DNA from: a virus
IMG/VR virus record: IMGVR_UViG_3300044684_000174
Location: 1-53,618 of that record
Strand: one strand, 5' to 3'
DNA: 53,618 nucleotides
Below, piece by piece: positions 1-7,515 of the stretch (position 1 is its first letter; every line of letters starts with the position of its first letter). The position numbers and the translations under genes are program-made. The notes below the pieces were generated by a model. The model saw only the letters and a program-made list of their open reading frames with translations, made no database searches and had not been told where the DNA came from.

Positions 1-127
1 CAAGTGCAGAACATCCAAAATTGTTTTGGCGCTGACGATGTCATATTGGAGCAGAGGGTAGTCGCCTTCCAACATGAGACGGCGGATCGACGCAGCGACG
101 TCAGAGCTGGAGTCGTTGATGACCTCC
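1..127. repeat. 127-bp direct terminal repeat, left copy
   Basis: These 127 bases are identical to the last 127 bases of the window. 127 is a common maximum k-mer in short-read assemblers, so the repeat is best read as the overlap of a circular contig, not as a biological terminal repeat. The unique genome is then 53,491 bp. The repeat lies inside the primase-helicase reading frame, which continues through it. A circular assembly fits headful packaging, or a phage whose true direct terminal repeats were collapsed. Confidence 0.95.
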
Positions 128-2382
128 TGGACGTACTTGGTGCGCGGGGCATGGCCATCCGGTTGAAAGCTTGAAGCGATCTCCCAGCTATCGAGAAACG
201 CTCTCAGCGCCCCCGGCATATCACGGAGCATCCCGAAGAGCGGCGGGAAGTAGTTCTCACCGAGAGCCTGCACCTGTGCTTTATGCTGAAGGGGTGACTT
301 CACCACGAAGTACCGGCGGTCGCCCGGTGTCAGGGCAAGCGCGTCGTGGTGATTACTGAAGAGCATGTAGTTGCTGATGTTCGGAGCTTCGCGGGTGTCG
401 CGGTTGCGCTGGTTGATCGAAATGCTGTCGTTGGTGATGAGAGGTTTCAGCGCGTTCATTACCTCCTTGCGGTTAGTGCCCGCAACCCGGACTTCCTCCA
501 GAACGATGAGTTGAGCTCCAAAGCACCATTCGTTCCACCCTTTCTTGATCGCTTCCCCGTTGATCGCTTTGACGTGCTCCATGCCGAGTACCACTTTCAT
601 AGCTTCGGTCAAAAACGTTTTCCCTGCTCCCTCTACCGACTGGATCAGCGTAGCCCATCGGATTTTCCGACCGGGGAACTGCACCAGGTACGCCATAAAA
701 TCGATCAGCGTTCGCCGGTACTCAGGCTCAAGTATCAACACATCAAGATGCTTGAGAAACATCGAGCCAGCTTTGTCCGCGTTCTTGGTGTCCAGCTCTG
801 GGTACGTCGGGGCGTAGGTGTTGACGAACTTCCGGCCCCGGTGAACAAAGAAGATGTCCGTGGGCTGGGAGGGGTCATAGGCGAGATCGTAGACCGTGGA
901 GATCTTTAGATGGTTCAACGCGTAATCAGACGGGCTGACAATGGGCGTGGAGAGCGTGGCCGGGGTCGCTGCTATCCCCATCTCCTTGAGGGAGTCTTCG
1001 GTCGGCAGCAGCCAGCGGGCGTATGTGGCGTTAAAGGCTTCCTTCGTGTAAAGCTCGCCCGTGCGTTGCCGGTAGAACTGCTGCGTGGAGCTGATGTAGC
1101 AAACGCCCTTCGCCCAGCGCGGCTCCCGGATCTTCTCCGTAGGCTTCGCCTGGGCTTTCATCTCAGCTTTCACGCGAGCGATGTCTTTGCGGATCGCCGT
1201 TGCCGAGATCGTGTAAGCGAAGCGCTTCTTGGCTTGAGCACAAAGCCGGTGGATCAGGACATCCTCTTGAACGTTGGTGAGCAATGGAGTAGCAAGGATC
1301 TTCTTCACCCCCCACTCCATGAGCGTTGTTACACTGTCGGCTTCTTCCTCGATCCAACGGATTAGCTGTGCAAAGCAGTTCTCTTTTACCTTCTTGTCGT
1401 CCCACCCGGCAGCGACCGCCAGTCGGAGAAGAGAGCGGATGGTGACCGGTAACCGGCCAATCGGTGTTGGCCGTAGGCTATCCCACTTGGCGCGGGTCTC
1501 CTCCTGCCCGCCGTACTTGCTCCCACCTTCGCTCCAGGTGTCAAACAACTCGAAAGCTTCTTCGGCTTGGCGCGGGCTAAACTGATGCTTGAGAGCTGCC
1601 GCGCATTCGAGCCATTCAAAGTAGCTGCAATCCGGGTCTACAGCTTGGAGCGCTTCCGTTGCAATCGCGAGGTTGATCTCTGGAACCGGTGCCCGCAAAA
1701 ACTCTAAAGCGTCAATCCCGGCTTCACCTGCCGGCCCTTTTGCTTCTGAGTATTCGGGGAAAAGCGAATCTGAGATGTCCGAAGGCTCGAAGGCCCGGCC
1801 GTCCACGCGGTACGCAATCAGCGGGTGATCCTCGTCCGATGAGTCCGAAAACATCGTCGGAACGAACATCGGCTGAACAGCTACCTTGGACTCAGTGGTG
1901 AGCTTGGCGAGCCCCAGGCGGGCCGCGACAGTTGCAACAGCTCTCGGGTAGGTAGAGATGGGGATGTTGTTGGCATCCACCACAATCCGCATGCGGGGCT
2001 TTTCCGCAGTGCTCGACGCTGTTGTGTGCGCAGCAAAGTTGAACCCCTCCAGTGCTGAATAAAGTGAATCCGGGTTGTTGTAGAACGGGGCCGCCGGGCA
2101 CTTGCCTTCCTTGGTCTCATCGATGTCAATGAAGATCAGGTTGCAGCGCGTGGCCTCTTCGTAGACACGTTTCGATGGGGATTCCTTAAAGCACGCGGGG
2201 ACAAAAAAGGGAACCTGTTTTAGCTCATTGCGCTTGCGCTTGTCCAGGTTCAGGAACGCTTGCTGGGTAATCCCGAGCGTCGGGCAGATCCGCAGAATGT
2301 CCACCACTTCACAGAAGTTGTGAGCCGCTGAAGCGCTGACTAATCCGGTGACGGATTTACCTTGGAAGTATCGGGCTGCCAC
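1..2382 (-). CDS. Primase-helicase (AEP primase, PriCT-2, D5/SF3-type helicase), main part
   Basis: The leftward frame is open from 2403 past base 1 and, after closing the circle, ends at the TGA at 53285-53287: about 862 residues from a GTG at 2380-2382. It synthesises primers and unwinds DNA at the phage fork. Near residue 80 an FIDIDE motif and then HTTASST and KPRMR resemble the archaeo-eukaryotic primase core. Around residues 240-290 a WLECAAALKHQF stretch fits PriCT-2. Around residue 580 VEGAGKTFL is a Walker A variant with Ser in place of the first Gly. LIVLEEV follows as Walker B, then NYMLFSNHHDALAL and GDRRYFVV as in D5/VapE-like helicases. No ATG is available near the N-terminus. 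GTG is the likeliest start, 21 bases after the TAG of the upstream 55-codon gene. There is no clear ribosome site, so the start is uncertain. Confidence 0.88.
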   Translation of the reverse strand, partial: MAARYFQGKSVTGLVSASAAHNFCEVVDILRICPTLGITQQAFLNLDKRKRNELKQVPFFVPACFKESPSKRVYEEATRCNLIFIDIDETKEGKCPAAPFYNNPDSLYSALEGFNFAAHTTASSTAEKPRMRIVVDANNIPISTYPRAVATVAARLGLAKLTTESKVAVQPMFVPTMFSDSSDEDHPLIAYRVDGRAFEPSDISDSLFPEYSEAKGPAGEAGIDALEFLRAPVPEINLAIATEALQAVDPDCSYFEWLECAAALKHQFSPRQAEEAFELFDTWSEGGSKYGGQEETRAKWDSLRPTPIGRLPVTIRSLLRLAVAAGWDDKKVKENCFAQLIRWIEEEADSVTTLMEWGVKKILATPLLTNVQEDVLIHRLCAQAKKRFAYTISATAIRKDIARVKAEMKAQAKPTEKIREPRWAKGVCYISSTQQFYRQRTGELYTKEAFNATYARWLLPTEDSLKEMGIAATPATLSTPIVSPSDYALNHLKISTVYDLAYDPSQPTDIFFVHRGRKFVNTYAPTYPELDTKNADKAGSMFLKHLDVLILEPEYRRTLIDFMAYLVQFPGRKIRWATLIQSVEGAGKTFLTEAMKVVLGMEHVKAINGEAIKKGWNEWCFGAQLIVLEEVRVAGTNRKEVMNALKPLITNDSISINQRNRDTREAPNISNYMLFSNHHDALALTPGDRRYFVVKSPLQHKAQVQALGENYFPPLFGMLRDMPGALRAFLDSWEIASSFQPDGHAPRTKYVQEVINDSSSDVAASIRRLMLEGDYPLLQYDIVSAKTILDVLHL

Positions 2383-2403
2383 TTGGGGTATTAAGGGAGG
2401 GTT

Positions 2404-2571
2404 CTACTGCAATTCGGGGACAGTATCAAAGCAGACAGCTTCCTTTATGTGGAGCAGCCGTTGAATCTCCGTGGCTTTTGGGTGTCTGATCTGAAAAACC
2501 ATGCAAGCAAATGCAAGATACGCTATCCCGAAATACCATGCAGACACGAGATAACCTGTAAGCCTCTCCAT
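2404..2571 (-). CDS. Small membrane protein, 55 aa
   Basis: A short gene: ATG at 2569-2571, TAG at 2404-2406. The N-terminal third (GYLVSAWYFGIAYLAFACMV) is one hydrophobic segment followed by a charged tail, so it is probably a single-pass inner-membrane protein. Its start follows the previous gene's TAA by three bases (TAA-CCT-ATG), the same spacing and bases as at 39713-39721. This coupling supports a real gene. It is in frame with the primase downstream, separated only by its own TAG. Function unknown. Confidence 0.6.
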   Translation of the reverse strand: MERLTGYLVSAWYFGIAYLAFACMVFQIRHPKATEIQRLLHIKEAVCFDTVPELQ

Positions 2572-2574
2572 AGG

Positions 2575-2952
2575 TTAAAACTCGTCCAAGTTGAGCGGGT
2601 GTACTGTCGGCTGCTCCGGCTCCTCTACCTTGCGAGCGATCTTGTAAACCAGTGCAAAACGGGATTCTTTCTCACAGGTAATGTCTACCAGTGCGATAGA
2701 GAATTTCTGTGAAAGTTTTTCACAAGCACTGGGCATCTCCTCAATCGGGATGGCATAGGCCGGGATGCTCTCGAAGAGCCCATCGCCTTTCTCGATTAAC
2801 CCCCGGTCCCCGAGCACTTCAGCAACCCGCTTGGCACACTGGAACTGGGCCACGTATTCACCCGTCTTGCAGACGAGGGTTATGCCCGCTCCGGCTGAAA
2901 CGCGGCGGGTCTTGAGGTATCCCTCCTGCTTGGCGTCGTAGAGTAATGACAT
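2575..2952 (-). CDS. MutS domain I-like stand-alone protein with acidic-Phe tail
   Basis: 125 residues. Residues about 24-92 follow the order of the MutS mismatch-recognition domain: a strand (ITLVCKTGEY), a helix with QFQCAKRVAEVLG, then ESIPAYAIPIEE and FSIALVDI, against the MutS pattern MGDFYELF..DAKRAS...PIPMAGIP...VAICEQ. The Phe-x-Glu that reads mismatches in MutS is replaced by Tyr-Val-Ala (residues 33-35), so mismatch wedging is doubtful. The C-terminus is NLDEF, the same tip as on the phage ssDNA-binding protein and DUF2800 nuclease. It lies directly before the primase gene, so a role at the replication fork is inferred. The assignment rests on reading the pattern by eye; a structure prediction would settle it. 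Confidence 0.6.
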   Translation of the reverse strand: MSLLYDAKQEGYLKTRRVSAGAGITLVCKTGEYVAQFQCAKRVAEVLGDRGLIEKGDGLFESIPAYAIPIEEMPSACEKLSQKFSIALVDITCEKESRFALVYKIARKVEEPEQPTVHPLNLDEF

Positions 2953-2966
2953 AGGGGGAGAACGGG

Positions 2967-3203
2967 TTAAACGTTGCCCCCGAGAAGCTTCTCCACGGAC
3001 AAGTCGAAGACCTTCGCCAGTTTGGCCAGAACATCCAGGCGGGGCTGGGTAGACCCTTTCTCCACTCGGGAGATGTATGCCCCCGCGTCTTCGCCCGTGT
3101 GCCCGATGCGGTGTGCAAGTTCAAGCTGCGTAAGGCCCGCAGCCTTTCGGGCTTTTCGGATTTTCGTTCCGAGTTTTTTGGTAAAGGTCGTCGGCTTGGC
3201 CAT
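2967..3203 (-). CDS. XRE/Cro-type helix-turn-helix regulator
   Basis: 78 residues, almost entirely one HTH_3 domain: KIRKARKAAGLTQLELAHRI, then YISRVEKGSTQPRLDVLAKL, ending with the usual leucine-rich fourth helix. DNA binding as a dimer is typical of the family. It starts at ATG 3203, about 15 bases after a good sigma70-like promoter (3219-3246), so it should be made early. It heads the MutS-like/membrane/primase operon. No protease or dimerisation domain is attached, so it looks like Cro more than CI. Possible operators are the GGTATAAG repeats near 9570-9585 and 9750 and the inverted repeat at 9705-9728, but this is a guess. Confidence 0.88.
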   Translation of the reverse strand: MAKPTTFTKKLGTKIRKARKAAGLTQLELAHRIGHTGEDAGAYISRVEKGSTQPRLDVLAKLAKVFDLSVEKLLGGNV

Positions 3204-3218
3204 AATCTGAGGTAAAGA

Positions 3219-3246
3219 GGTATAGGGTTTTTGCTTATTTGGTCAA
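3219..3246 (-). promoter_or_regulatory. Early leftward promoter P3
   Basis: On the minus strand: TTGACC (3246-3241), 16 bases, TATACC (3224-3219). The spacer AAATAAGCAAAAACCC closely resembles the spacer of the promoter before 53207. It sits directly upstream of the XRE gene. Confidence 0.6.
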
Positions 3247-3263
3247 GAGGGATTTTTGTAAGG

Positions 3264-3650
3264 CTACCCCTTAAAGCCGCTCAGCCGTTTAATCATCGCC
3301 AGCCGGGCAGCAGCATCAAAACGCGGCACCACGATAGGCGCGGGAGCTGGTTCAACTGGGGCAGGGGGTGTATGGGATTTCCCATGCACCTTAGCAGCCT
3401 TTTTCTTTTTCCGTTTTTTGGGATTGCGCGGTTTGGGCTCACCTTTCGGTCTCCCACGGGGTTTTGGCTCACCGTGTTCAGCAATGTACTTTTCGACTGC
3501 TTTCGATGCGTCTTCTGGATTAGAGAAACCGCCCAGGAACTTCACCTTCCCATCCACCCGTAGCCGGGCGTCGTACTTCTCACGGCTCTTAGCTCTTGGC
3601 GGCCGGTAGGTGACACCTCTCGGCAGGTCTCGTGGGTGCATGTGTCCCAT
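3264..3650 (-). CDS. AP2-like DNA-binding protein with basic tail
   Basis: 128 residues from ATG 3648-3650, two bases after the previous stop. Residues about 20-60 (YDARLRVDGKVKFLGGF, then NPEDASKAVEKYIAEHG) match the three-strand-plus-helix AP2/integrase-DNA-binding pattern common in phage HNH and regulatory proteins. A strongly basic stretch follows (PRGRPKGEPKPRNPKKRKKKKAA, residues about 65-90), with AT-hook-like GRP cores. No nuclease motif is attached. It probably binds DNA; its role is unknown. Confidence 0.6.
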   Translation of the reverse strand: MGHMHPRDLPRGVTYRPPRAKSREKYDARLRVDGKVKFLGGFSNPEDASKAVEKYIAEHGEPKPRGRPKGEPKPRNPKKRKKKKAAKVHGKSHTPPAPVEPAPAPIVVPRFDAAARLAMIKRLSGFKG

Positions 3651-3652
3651 AA

Positions 3653-4237
3653 TCAAACGGTTTCTCCGCAGTCCTCGCAATACTGTTCCCGGCCCAGTCC
3701 CTGACTGCGTAAGTGCCGATGCTCGCATGGATCTGAATGCACTGTTTTTGTGCTATGGTTTTCAAGGTGTGTCCCATTCCTCAACCAGTTACAGACATCG
3801 TGCACCCAGTCACCTCGCATGTACTCAGGTGGAATCCAGTTCGACTCACTAGCCGCCTTCTGAATTGCTTCCCAATCCTCTTTGTCTAAATCCAAGGTTG
3901 TTATTTCAGTCTGCCTCACCTCCTCTCTTTGTTGTGACAAATCCGTTGTCACTAGCGCCTTGTATGCCTCCTGGGCTTTCTCCAGAGTTGGGTAAGCAAT
4001 CTTGATGAAATACTGTCCACCTGGTTGAGAGTTGCATGTTGCAAACCCTTTTCGCAAAAGGACAATGGTGCCACGCAGTTCAACGGTTGCGTTGTCAATT
4101 GCCTGTTGAACGAAAGAGCCTTTCTCTTCAGTCGGGGGAAGTTCAAGAGGTGTTTCACCTAATGAAGAGAGCCACGCTCTTTCCAGCTCCAGTTCTTTGT
4201 TTGCTGCTTCGATTGCTGCTTTAGACGGGGTGGTCAT
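3653..4237 (-). CDS. Hypothetical protein, 194 aa, C-terminal zinc-binding motif
   Basis: Start chosen at ATG 4235-4237. The middle has a hydrophobic strand-rich part (VELRGTIVLLRKGFATC, QYFIKIAYPTLEKAQEAYKAL) resembling phage domains that read one variable into table-like repeats. The tail carries CEHRHLRSQGLGREQYCEDCG, which could hold zinc through C, H, C and C. No recognised family. Tightly followed by the AP2-like gene. Confidence 0.55.
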   Translation of the reverse strand: MTTPSKAAIEAANKELELERAWLSSLGETPLELPPTEEKGSFVQQAIDNATVELRGTIVLLRKGFATCNSQPGGQYFIKIAYPTLEKAQEAYKALVTTDLSQQREEVRQTEITTLDLDKEDWEAIQKAASESNWIPPEYMRGDWVHDVCNWLRNGTHLENHSTKTVHSDPCEHRHLRSQGLGREQYCEDCGETV

Positions 4238-4268
4238 AATATTAAAGCTTATTTGTGTTTGGGGCGAT

Positions 4269-4463
4269 TCAGATGTCTTTGCAATGGTTAATAATGGCAG
4301 CACACTTAGGGCAGGATACAGACCTTTCGTTTGTTGCTTCGTTTTCCTCTAATTCATTATCAGGATCACCCTCCAGCGCGTCCCCGCACAAGGTGTAATC
4401 TGAGAACCGGTGAACTAGATGAACCCCCTCAGAGGTTTTTACGAATTCTTGTTTAACGCTCAC
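4269..4463 (-). CDS. Hypothetical small protein, 64 aa, CxxC
   Basis: Starts with GTG (4461-4463) overlapping the TGA of the upstream gene (GTGA), which supports the start. An HLVHRFSDYTLCG stretch with a later SCPKCAAII pair suggests a small zinc-binding fold with one Cys in the first half and CxxC near the end. Function unknown. Confidence 0.5.
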   Translation of the reverse strand: MSVKQEFVKTSEGVHLVHRFSDYTLCGDALEGDPDNELEENEATNERSVSCPKCAAIINHCKDI

Positions 4464-4669
4464 GGTTCGACGTTCCTTTTGAGGGTTTCTGTTTTAGTGA
4501 AAGAGATGTAGGTCTTAGCTCGGGCACCTTCGTTCTGCCAGTCTAACCTATACCGGTACTTTTCGATTGTGAGCGTCCAAATCTGGTCGCACATACTGAT
4601 CTTTGTACCGGTGGGCAGGAGTTCGATTCCCTTGTAAAACGTTGGACCTTTTGTAACTTTGATAGGCAT
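4460..4669 (-). CDS. Hypothetical small protein, 69 aa
   Basis: Beta-rich small protein: alternating hydrophobic stretches around GTKISMCDQIWTLTIEKYRY. It is coupled to the next gene by a 4-base overlap. No family recognised. Confidence 0.5.
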   Translation of the reverse strand: MPIKVTKGPTFYKGIELLPTGTKISMCDQIWTLTIEKYRYRLDWQNEGARAKTYISFTKTETLKRNVEP

Positions 4670-4766
4670 AGCTGCTATCCTTTCTTGTTCTTCATTTCTA
4701 CAGCAAAATTAAAAGCCGCTTTGACAACCAGAACCGTAGGTGCACCTATTTCGTCCATAGTTAGGT

Positions 4767-5138
4767 TTAAAAGTGAAGTCTGCTGGTTTCATGTTCAGCC
4801 CTACGCGGGGCGTGAGCGCATTCAGGTGCACCGTTGAGGTAGTCTTCAAACTTGAGCCCCGCTTCGCGCCATAGCTTAACCCGGTGGCCCCAGTCCATGA
4901 CGTGGGCAACCGCGTGAAAAGCCATGAACCTGGTGTGCTTCTGCATCTGCATGACCACAAGGCCGAAAGCTTTTACTACATCGGGGTTCTGAACGTAAGA
5001 ATATAGATCAACGATCTCAACGGCTGCCCGCAGAGCACGGATATCGGCCCCGGTTAGCATAGCAAGACAGTTACTATCTAAGTTTTTACGAAGCCAAGGG
5101 AATACGGTAAGGCTAGGTGGTGGTGAGGTTTTTGGCAT
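4767..5138 (-). CDS. Hypothetical protein, 123 aa
   Basis: Start at ATG 5136-5138, five bases after the TAG of the gene upstream. Mostly helical: residues 30-75 (GADIRALRAAVEIVDLY, VVKAFGLVVMQMQKHTRFMAF) and an HAVAHVMDWG stretch with several His. No catalytic motif recognised. The 97 bases between its stop and the next gene hold nothing I can identify. Confidence 0.5.
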   Translation of the reverse strand: MPKTSPPPSLTVFPWLRKNLDSNCLAMLTGADIRALRAAVEIVDLYSYVQNPDVVKAFGLVVMQMQKHTRFMAFHAVAHVMDWGHRVKLWREAGLKFEDYLNGAPECAHAPRRAEHETSRLHF

Positions 5139-5143
5139 AGGTT

Positions 5144-5359
5144 CTATTTCAAGGTGAAACTGATTTTCCGCTCCGGCGGGGTGCACACCACCTGTCGAAA
5201 GCTAACATGCTTGATCGTGTTGCGGGGTGTGAGCTTTTCGATCAACTCGGTGACCTGTTCAGCGCTGAGACCGTAGCCCATTGCGCGGATCTTCCCGGCG
5301 TGAGTGCTCAGCATTCCGCGAAGAGCGTTCGCTTCTGTAGGGTTTAGATTTGGGGTCAT
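5144..5359 (-). CDS. Hypothetical small protein, 71 aa
   Basis: Helical first half (NPTEANALRGMLSTHAGKIRA) and a beta-like end. Ends in a TAG five bases before the next ATG. No family recognised. Confidence 0.5.
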   Translation of the reverse strand: MTPNLNPTEANALRGMLSTHAGKIRAMGYGLSAEQVTELIEKLTPRNTIKHVSFRQVVCTPPERKISFTLK

Positions 5360-5399
5360 ATCGGTCTCCCGTGACTAAGTTTAATGAGGTAAAACGAGC

Positions 5400-5561
5400 T
5401 TAACCGGCAACGCTGTACGTCACCGGCTTGTCTGGATTAGGGGTTTCTCTGATCGTGTCAAAATCGGGGTGAGGGTTTCCCTGCGTGAGGTAGTTTCCCT
5501 CATGGGTAATAGCACCATCAAGCCGTGGCTCTGGTTGAAAGCTGCTGACAATCACTGCCAT
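5400..5561 (-). CDS. Hypothetical small protein, 53 aa
   Basis: Start chosen at ATG 5559-5561, preceded by AATAAT as at several other starts here. The frame stays open upstream to a GTG at 5774, but that extension (Cys, Arg and His rich, with no internal pattern) looks non-coding. The short form contains SSFQPEPRLDGAITHEGNY and TPNPDKPVTYSVAG. Unknown function, start uncertain. Confidence 0.35.
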   Translation of the reverse strand: MAVIVSSFQPEPRLDGAITHEGNYLTQGNPHPDFDTIRETPNPDKPVTYSVAG

Positions 5562-5749
5562 ATTATTCTGGCGTGGCGAATGGGTTGCCATCTGATTTCC
5601 ATGGAGCAGATGCACCGATCCCTTAGCAGGTACACGAAAGCCCGTATGCGGTTTTTTATGGCTCTGGCGAGAGACGGGCAGAATCCTATTATCACAAAGG
5701 AGATTGGCTGTCTTCCGTTCGATGGGGCACCAGCAAGGCACGGTTAAAC

Positions 5750-5781
5750 GGAACCGGCGACAGCAGGTAGTCACCGGTTCC
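5750..5781. terminator. Hairpin after the 5797-6045 gene (possible weak terminator)
   Basis: Perfect 8-base arms GGAACCGG (5750-5757) and CCGGTTCC (5774-5781) with a 16-base loop, 16 bases past a leftward stop codon. Only GTTTA follows on the transcript, so it lacks a proper U-tract. It could be a processing or attenuation hairpin. Confidence 0.35.
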
Positions 5782-5796
5782 GCTCGCTTGTGAGTG

Positions 5797-6045
5797 CTAA
5801 TCTTTCCTGTAGACGTGCAAAGAGACGTTGTGCCCTGTGGTTTCGTTTAGTCCAGACCGGTAACCGATGAACGCGTCAAAAATGGCATAGGAATGGTCTG
5901 GTGGGTGCGAATCCAGCCGCAACGCTCCCACGTTTGACTTCTTGCCGTAGTTCTTACGGGCCATACGCGCTGCAAATACTTGAGCCGCTTCCGTGAACGA
6001 TTCGGCCAACACTGGCCGCATTCCTTCGCAAGTGTATTTGTTCAT
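5797..6045 (-). CDS. Hypothetical protein, 82 aa
   Basis: Start at ATG 6043-6045, four bases after the TAG of the gene upstream; a GTG 12 bases earlier is less likely. Helix with FTEAAQVFAARMARKNYGKK, then a beta end HNVSLHVYRKD. Widespread small phage gene type, no known function. Confidence 0.55.
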   Translation of the reverse strand: MNKYTCEGMRPVLAESFTEAAQVFAARMARKNYGKKSNVGALRLDSHPPDHSYAIFDAFIGYRSGLNETTGHNVSLHVYRKD

Positions 6046-6049
6046 AAGC

Positions 6050-6451
6050 CTATTCACAGTAGAGTTCCCCGTCGCAACCTTCTACCAGGTTCACCTCTCT
6101 GAAGGTCTTCGCGATGTCGGTGAGCTGGCTCGCAAACGGTTCGGGCCAATCCCCATCCCAGAAACCCGCTCCGTGACCGTTCCGAGTGAGCCAGAAATCG
6201 TGTGCAGCTCTTTCCCATTCGTTAAAATCTGGACCGCACACAACTTCGCTGGTTTCAATGGCCGCGCTGATGATCCCGCTTGCAGCGTGGAGGAAGTTTT
6301 CGCAATCGCGTTTGCAGCGCTCAAGCGAAAGCTCGTGTAAATCGGCGTAGGTGTAGTGATCGTCTAACGGTTCTCCATCGTCGCCGGTAGAAGACCAAAG
6401 GGCAGTGATTAGGTAAGCCCGGAGAAAAGCATCAATGTTTTGAGTGCTCAT
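6050..6451 (-). CDS. Conserved phage protein, DFWLTRNGHGAGFWD family, 133 aa
   Basis: Start at ATG 6449-6451, overlapping the upstream TGA (ATGA). It carries the strongly conserved HDFWLTRNGHGAGFWDGDW motif (residues about 90-110), known from many unrelated phages. The middle has KRDCENFLHAA. The function of this family is not known to me. It sits among other widely shared small genes. Confidence 0.75.
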   Translation of the reverse strand: MSTQNIDAFLRAYLITALWSSTGDDGEPLDDHYTYADLHELSLERCKRDCENFLHAASGIISAAIETSEVVCGPDFNEWERAAHDFWLTRNGHGAGFWDGDWPEPFASQLTDIAKTFREVNLVEGCDGELYCE

Positions 6452-6645
6452 TTTGTCGATTTTCCTGGTGGGTTTGCGAGGCGTTTGGTAATTGCAATTT
6501 TTGCAGCATGAACGCTCTTTGCTGGAGTCGTCCTGTGGTCCCATGCTTGCCAGCATACCTCTTCTTTTCCTGTCGTCCTGTTTTGACAGGTATGAATGGC
6601 AAAGTTTTTGTAACGAATCGTTAAAAAGCTGTCTTTGTTATCCAT
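6448..6645 (-). CDS. Hypothetical small protein, 65 aa
   Basis: Starts four bases after the TAA of the gene upstream (TAATATTATG). Beta-then-helix layout (FLTIRYKNFAIHTCQNRTTG, then HAAKIAITKRLANPPGK). Basic. No family recognised. Confidence 0.5.
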   Translation of the reverse strand: MDNKDSFLTIRYKNFAIHTCQNRTTGKEEVCWQAWDHRTTPAKSVHAAKIAITKRLANPPGKSTK

Positions 6646-6649
6646 AATA

Positions 6650-7036
6650 TTAAATCGCTTCTACGTCAGCCTCAGTAAAACCGGCGTGATTTATTGCATC
6701 CCAGAAAAGGCTCTCAAGCGCGCCGTTGCACTTGCTGTCGCTGGTAATGTTTTTGCGCATGGCATCTGCCCCGTCTCCGTTTAGCAGCTCGCGGGTAGCG
6801 GCGATTGAGCGTAACCACGCGGGGCCCAGTACATAGTCTTCGGAGAGTGGCGACTCGTGGCGAATGCGGTAGGACTCCGCGTATTTCAGCAGAGAGTCTA
6901 GCATGATGGTAAGTGGCTCGCCGAAGGTCATGCCGATCTTGTGGGCGTGTTCCGCGATCGTCCCGGTAGGGATTCGGTTTGCGGCCGTGACAGCTTCAGC
7001 GCTGTAGCGGTAAAGGGTGCTATGGGGCGTTTTCAT
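6650..7036 (-). CDS. Hypothetical protein, 128 aa
   Basis: Mostly helical. Contains AVTAANRIPTGTIAEHAHKIG, EPLTIMLDSLLKYAESYR and a PAWLRSIAATRELLNGDGA stretch typical of small phage proteins that carry a helix with W followed by LLNGDG. Starts four bases after the upstream TAA. Function unknown. Confidence 0.55.
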   Translation of the reverse strand: MKTPHSTLYRYSAEAVTAANRIPTGTIAEHAHKIGMTFGEPLTIMLDSLLKYAESYRIRHESPLSEDYVLGPAWLRSIAATRELLNGDGADAMRKNITSDSKCNGALESLFWDAINHAGFTEADVEAI

Positions 7037-7040
7037 GGGA

Positions 7041-7250
7041 TTAGAAATTGAGAAGAGCGACTAAGATTGATTTGTTTTTGAGAAGGTACTCAGTGACGGG
7101 AATAGAGCTTTTAGCGAGGCAACCTGTCTCATTGAGCATTTTCCCAACAAAGTGAGCCACAAGGCTCTCCCTGTATTCAATAGCCTCTTTCTCAGTGTCG
7201 AAAAGCTTCCCGTTCGTCCGATACATTGTGACTTGCTCTATTGCTTCCAT
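7041..7250 (-). CDS. Hypothetical small protein, 69 aa
   Basis: Start at ATG 7248-7250, one base after the upstream TAA. Beta-start (MEAIEQVTMYRTNGKLFDTE) and KEAIEYRESLVAHFVGKML helix, a layout common to small phage proteins that begin by restating a variable name-like strand. No function known. Confidence 0.5.
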   Translation of the reverse strand: MEAIEQVTMYRTNGKLFDTEKEAIEYRESLVAHFVGKMLNETGCLAKSSIPVTEYLLKNKSILVALLNF

Positions 7251-7251
7251 A

Positions 7252-7443
7252 TTATTGCTTCTCGTAACCGTCAAACCATGGGCCCTTGAGAGCTGTTCTC
7301 CGCTTATTAGCGGCCTTTGTGCAAGTGCTAGAGCTAGTCTCTGGGTCGGAGCAGTGAGCTTGCGCCTCTTCGAGAGTTAGACCGGTGGCGATAGTACGGC
7401 GGCCTCCTTTGAAGTACATACGAACGATTTTATATCTTTCCAT
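7252..7443 (-). CDS. Conserved small phage protein, HCSDPETSSSTC family, 63 aa
   Basis: Start at ATG 7441-7443. Has the widely conserved order IVRMYF...RRTIATGLTLEEAQAHC, then SDPETSSSTC, and a final GPWFDGYE. Homologues of this pattern occur across many phages as an uncharacterised protein. Start and length fit the family. Confidence 0.75.
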   Translation of the reverse strand: MERYKIVRMYFKGGRRTIATGLTLEEAQAHCSDPETSSSTCTKAANKRRTALKGPWFDGYEKQ

Positions 7444-7515
7444 TTTGTCTAGTTGCAAACGCATCTTAAGCGCGGCGTGCCAGCGGTTTTCGGTTGTCTA
7501 GCTTAGTCTCCTCAG

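Noticed and set aside
346-1365. Rightward frames opposite the primase
   Set aside because: They mirror the primase codons; the leftward frame has the helicase and primase motifs.
3264-3650. AP2-like gene as an integrase or HNH homing nuclease
   Set aside because: Only the DNA-binding part is present; no tyrosine recombinase or HNH residues were seen.
5469-5747. Rightward open frame of 92 codons inside the leftward early operon
   Set aside because: Opposite to all neighbours, no ribosome site, and overlaps a small leftward gene. Kept only as a chance frame.
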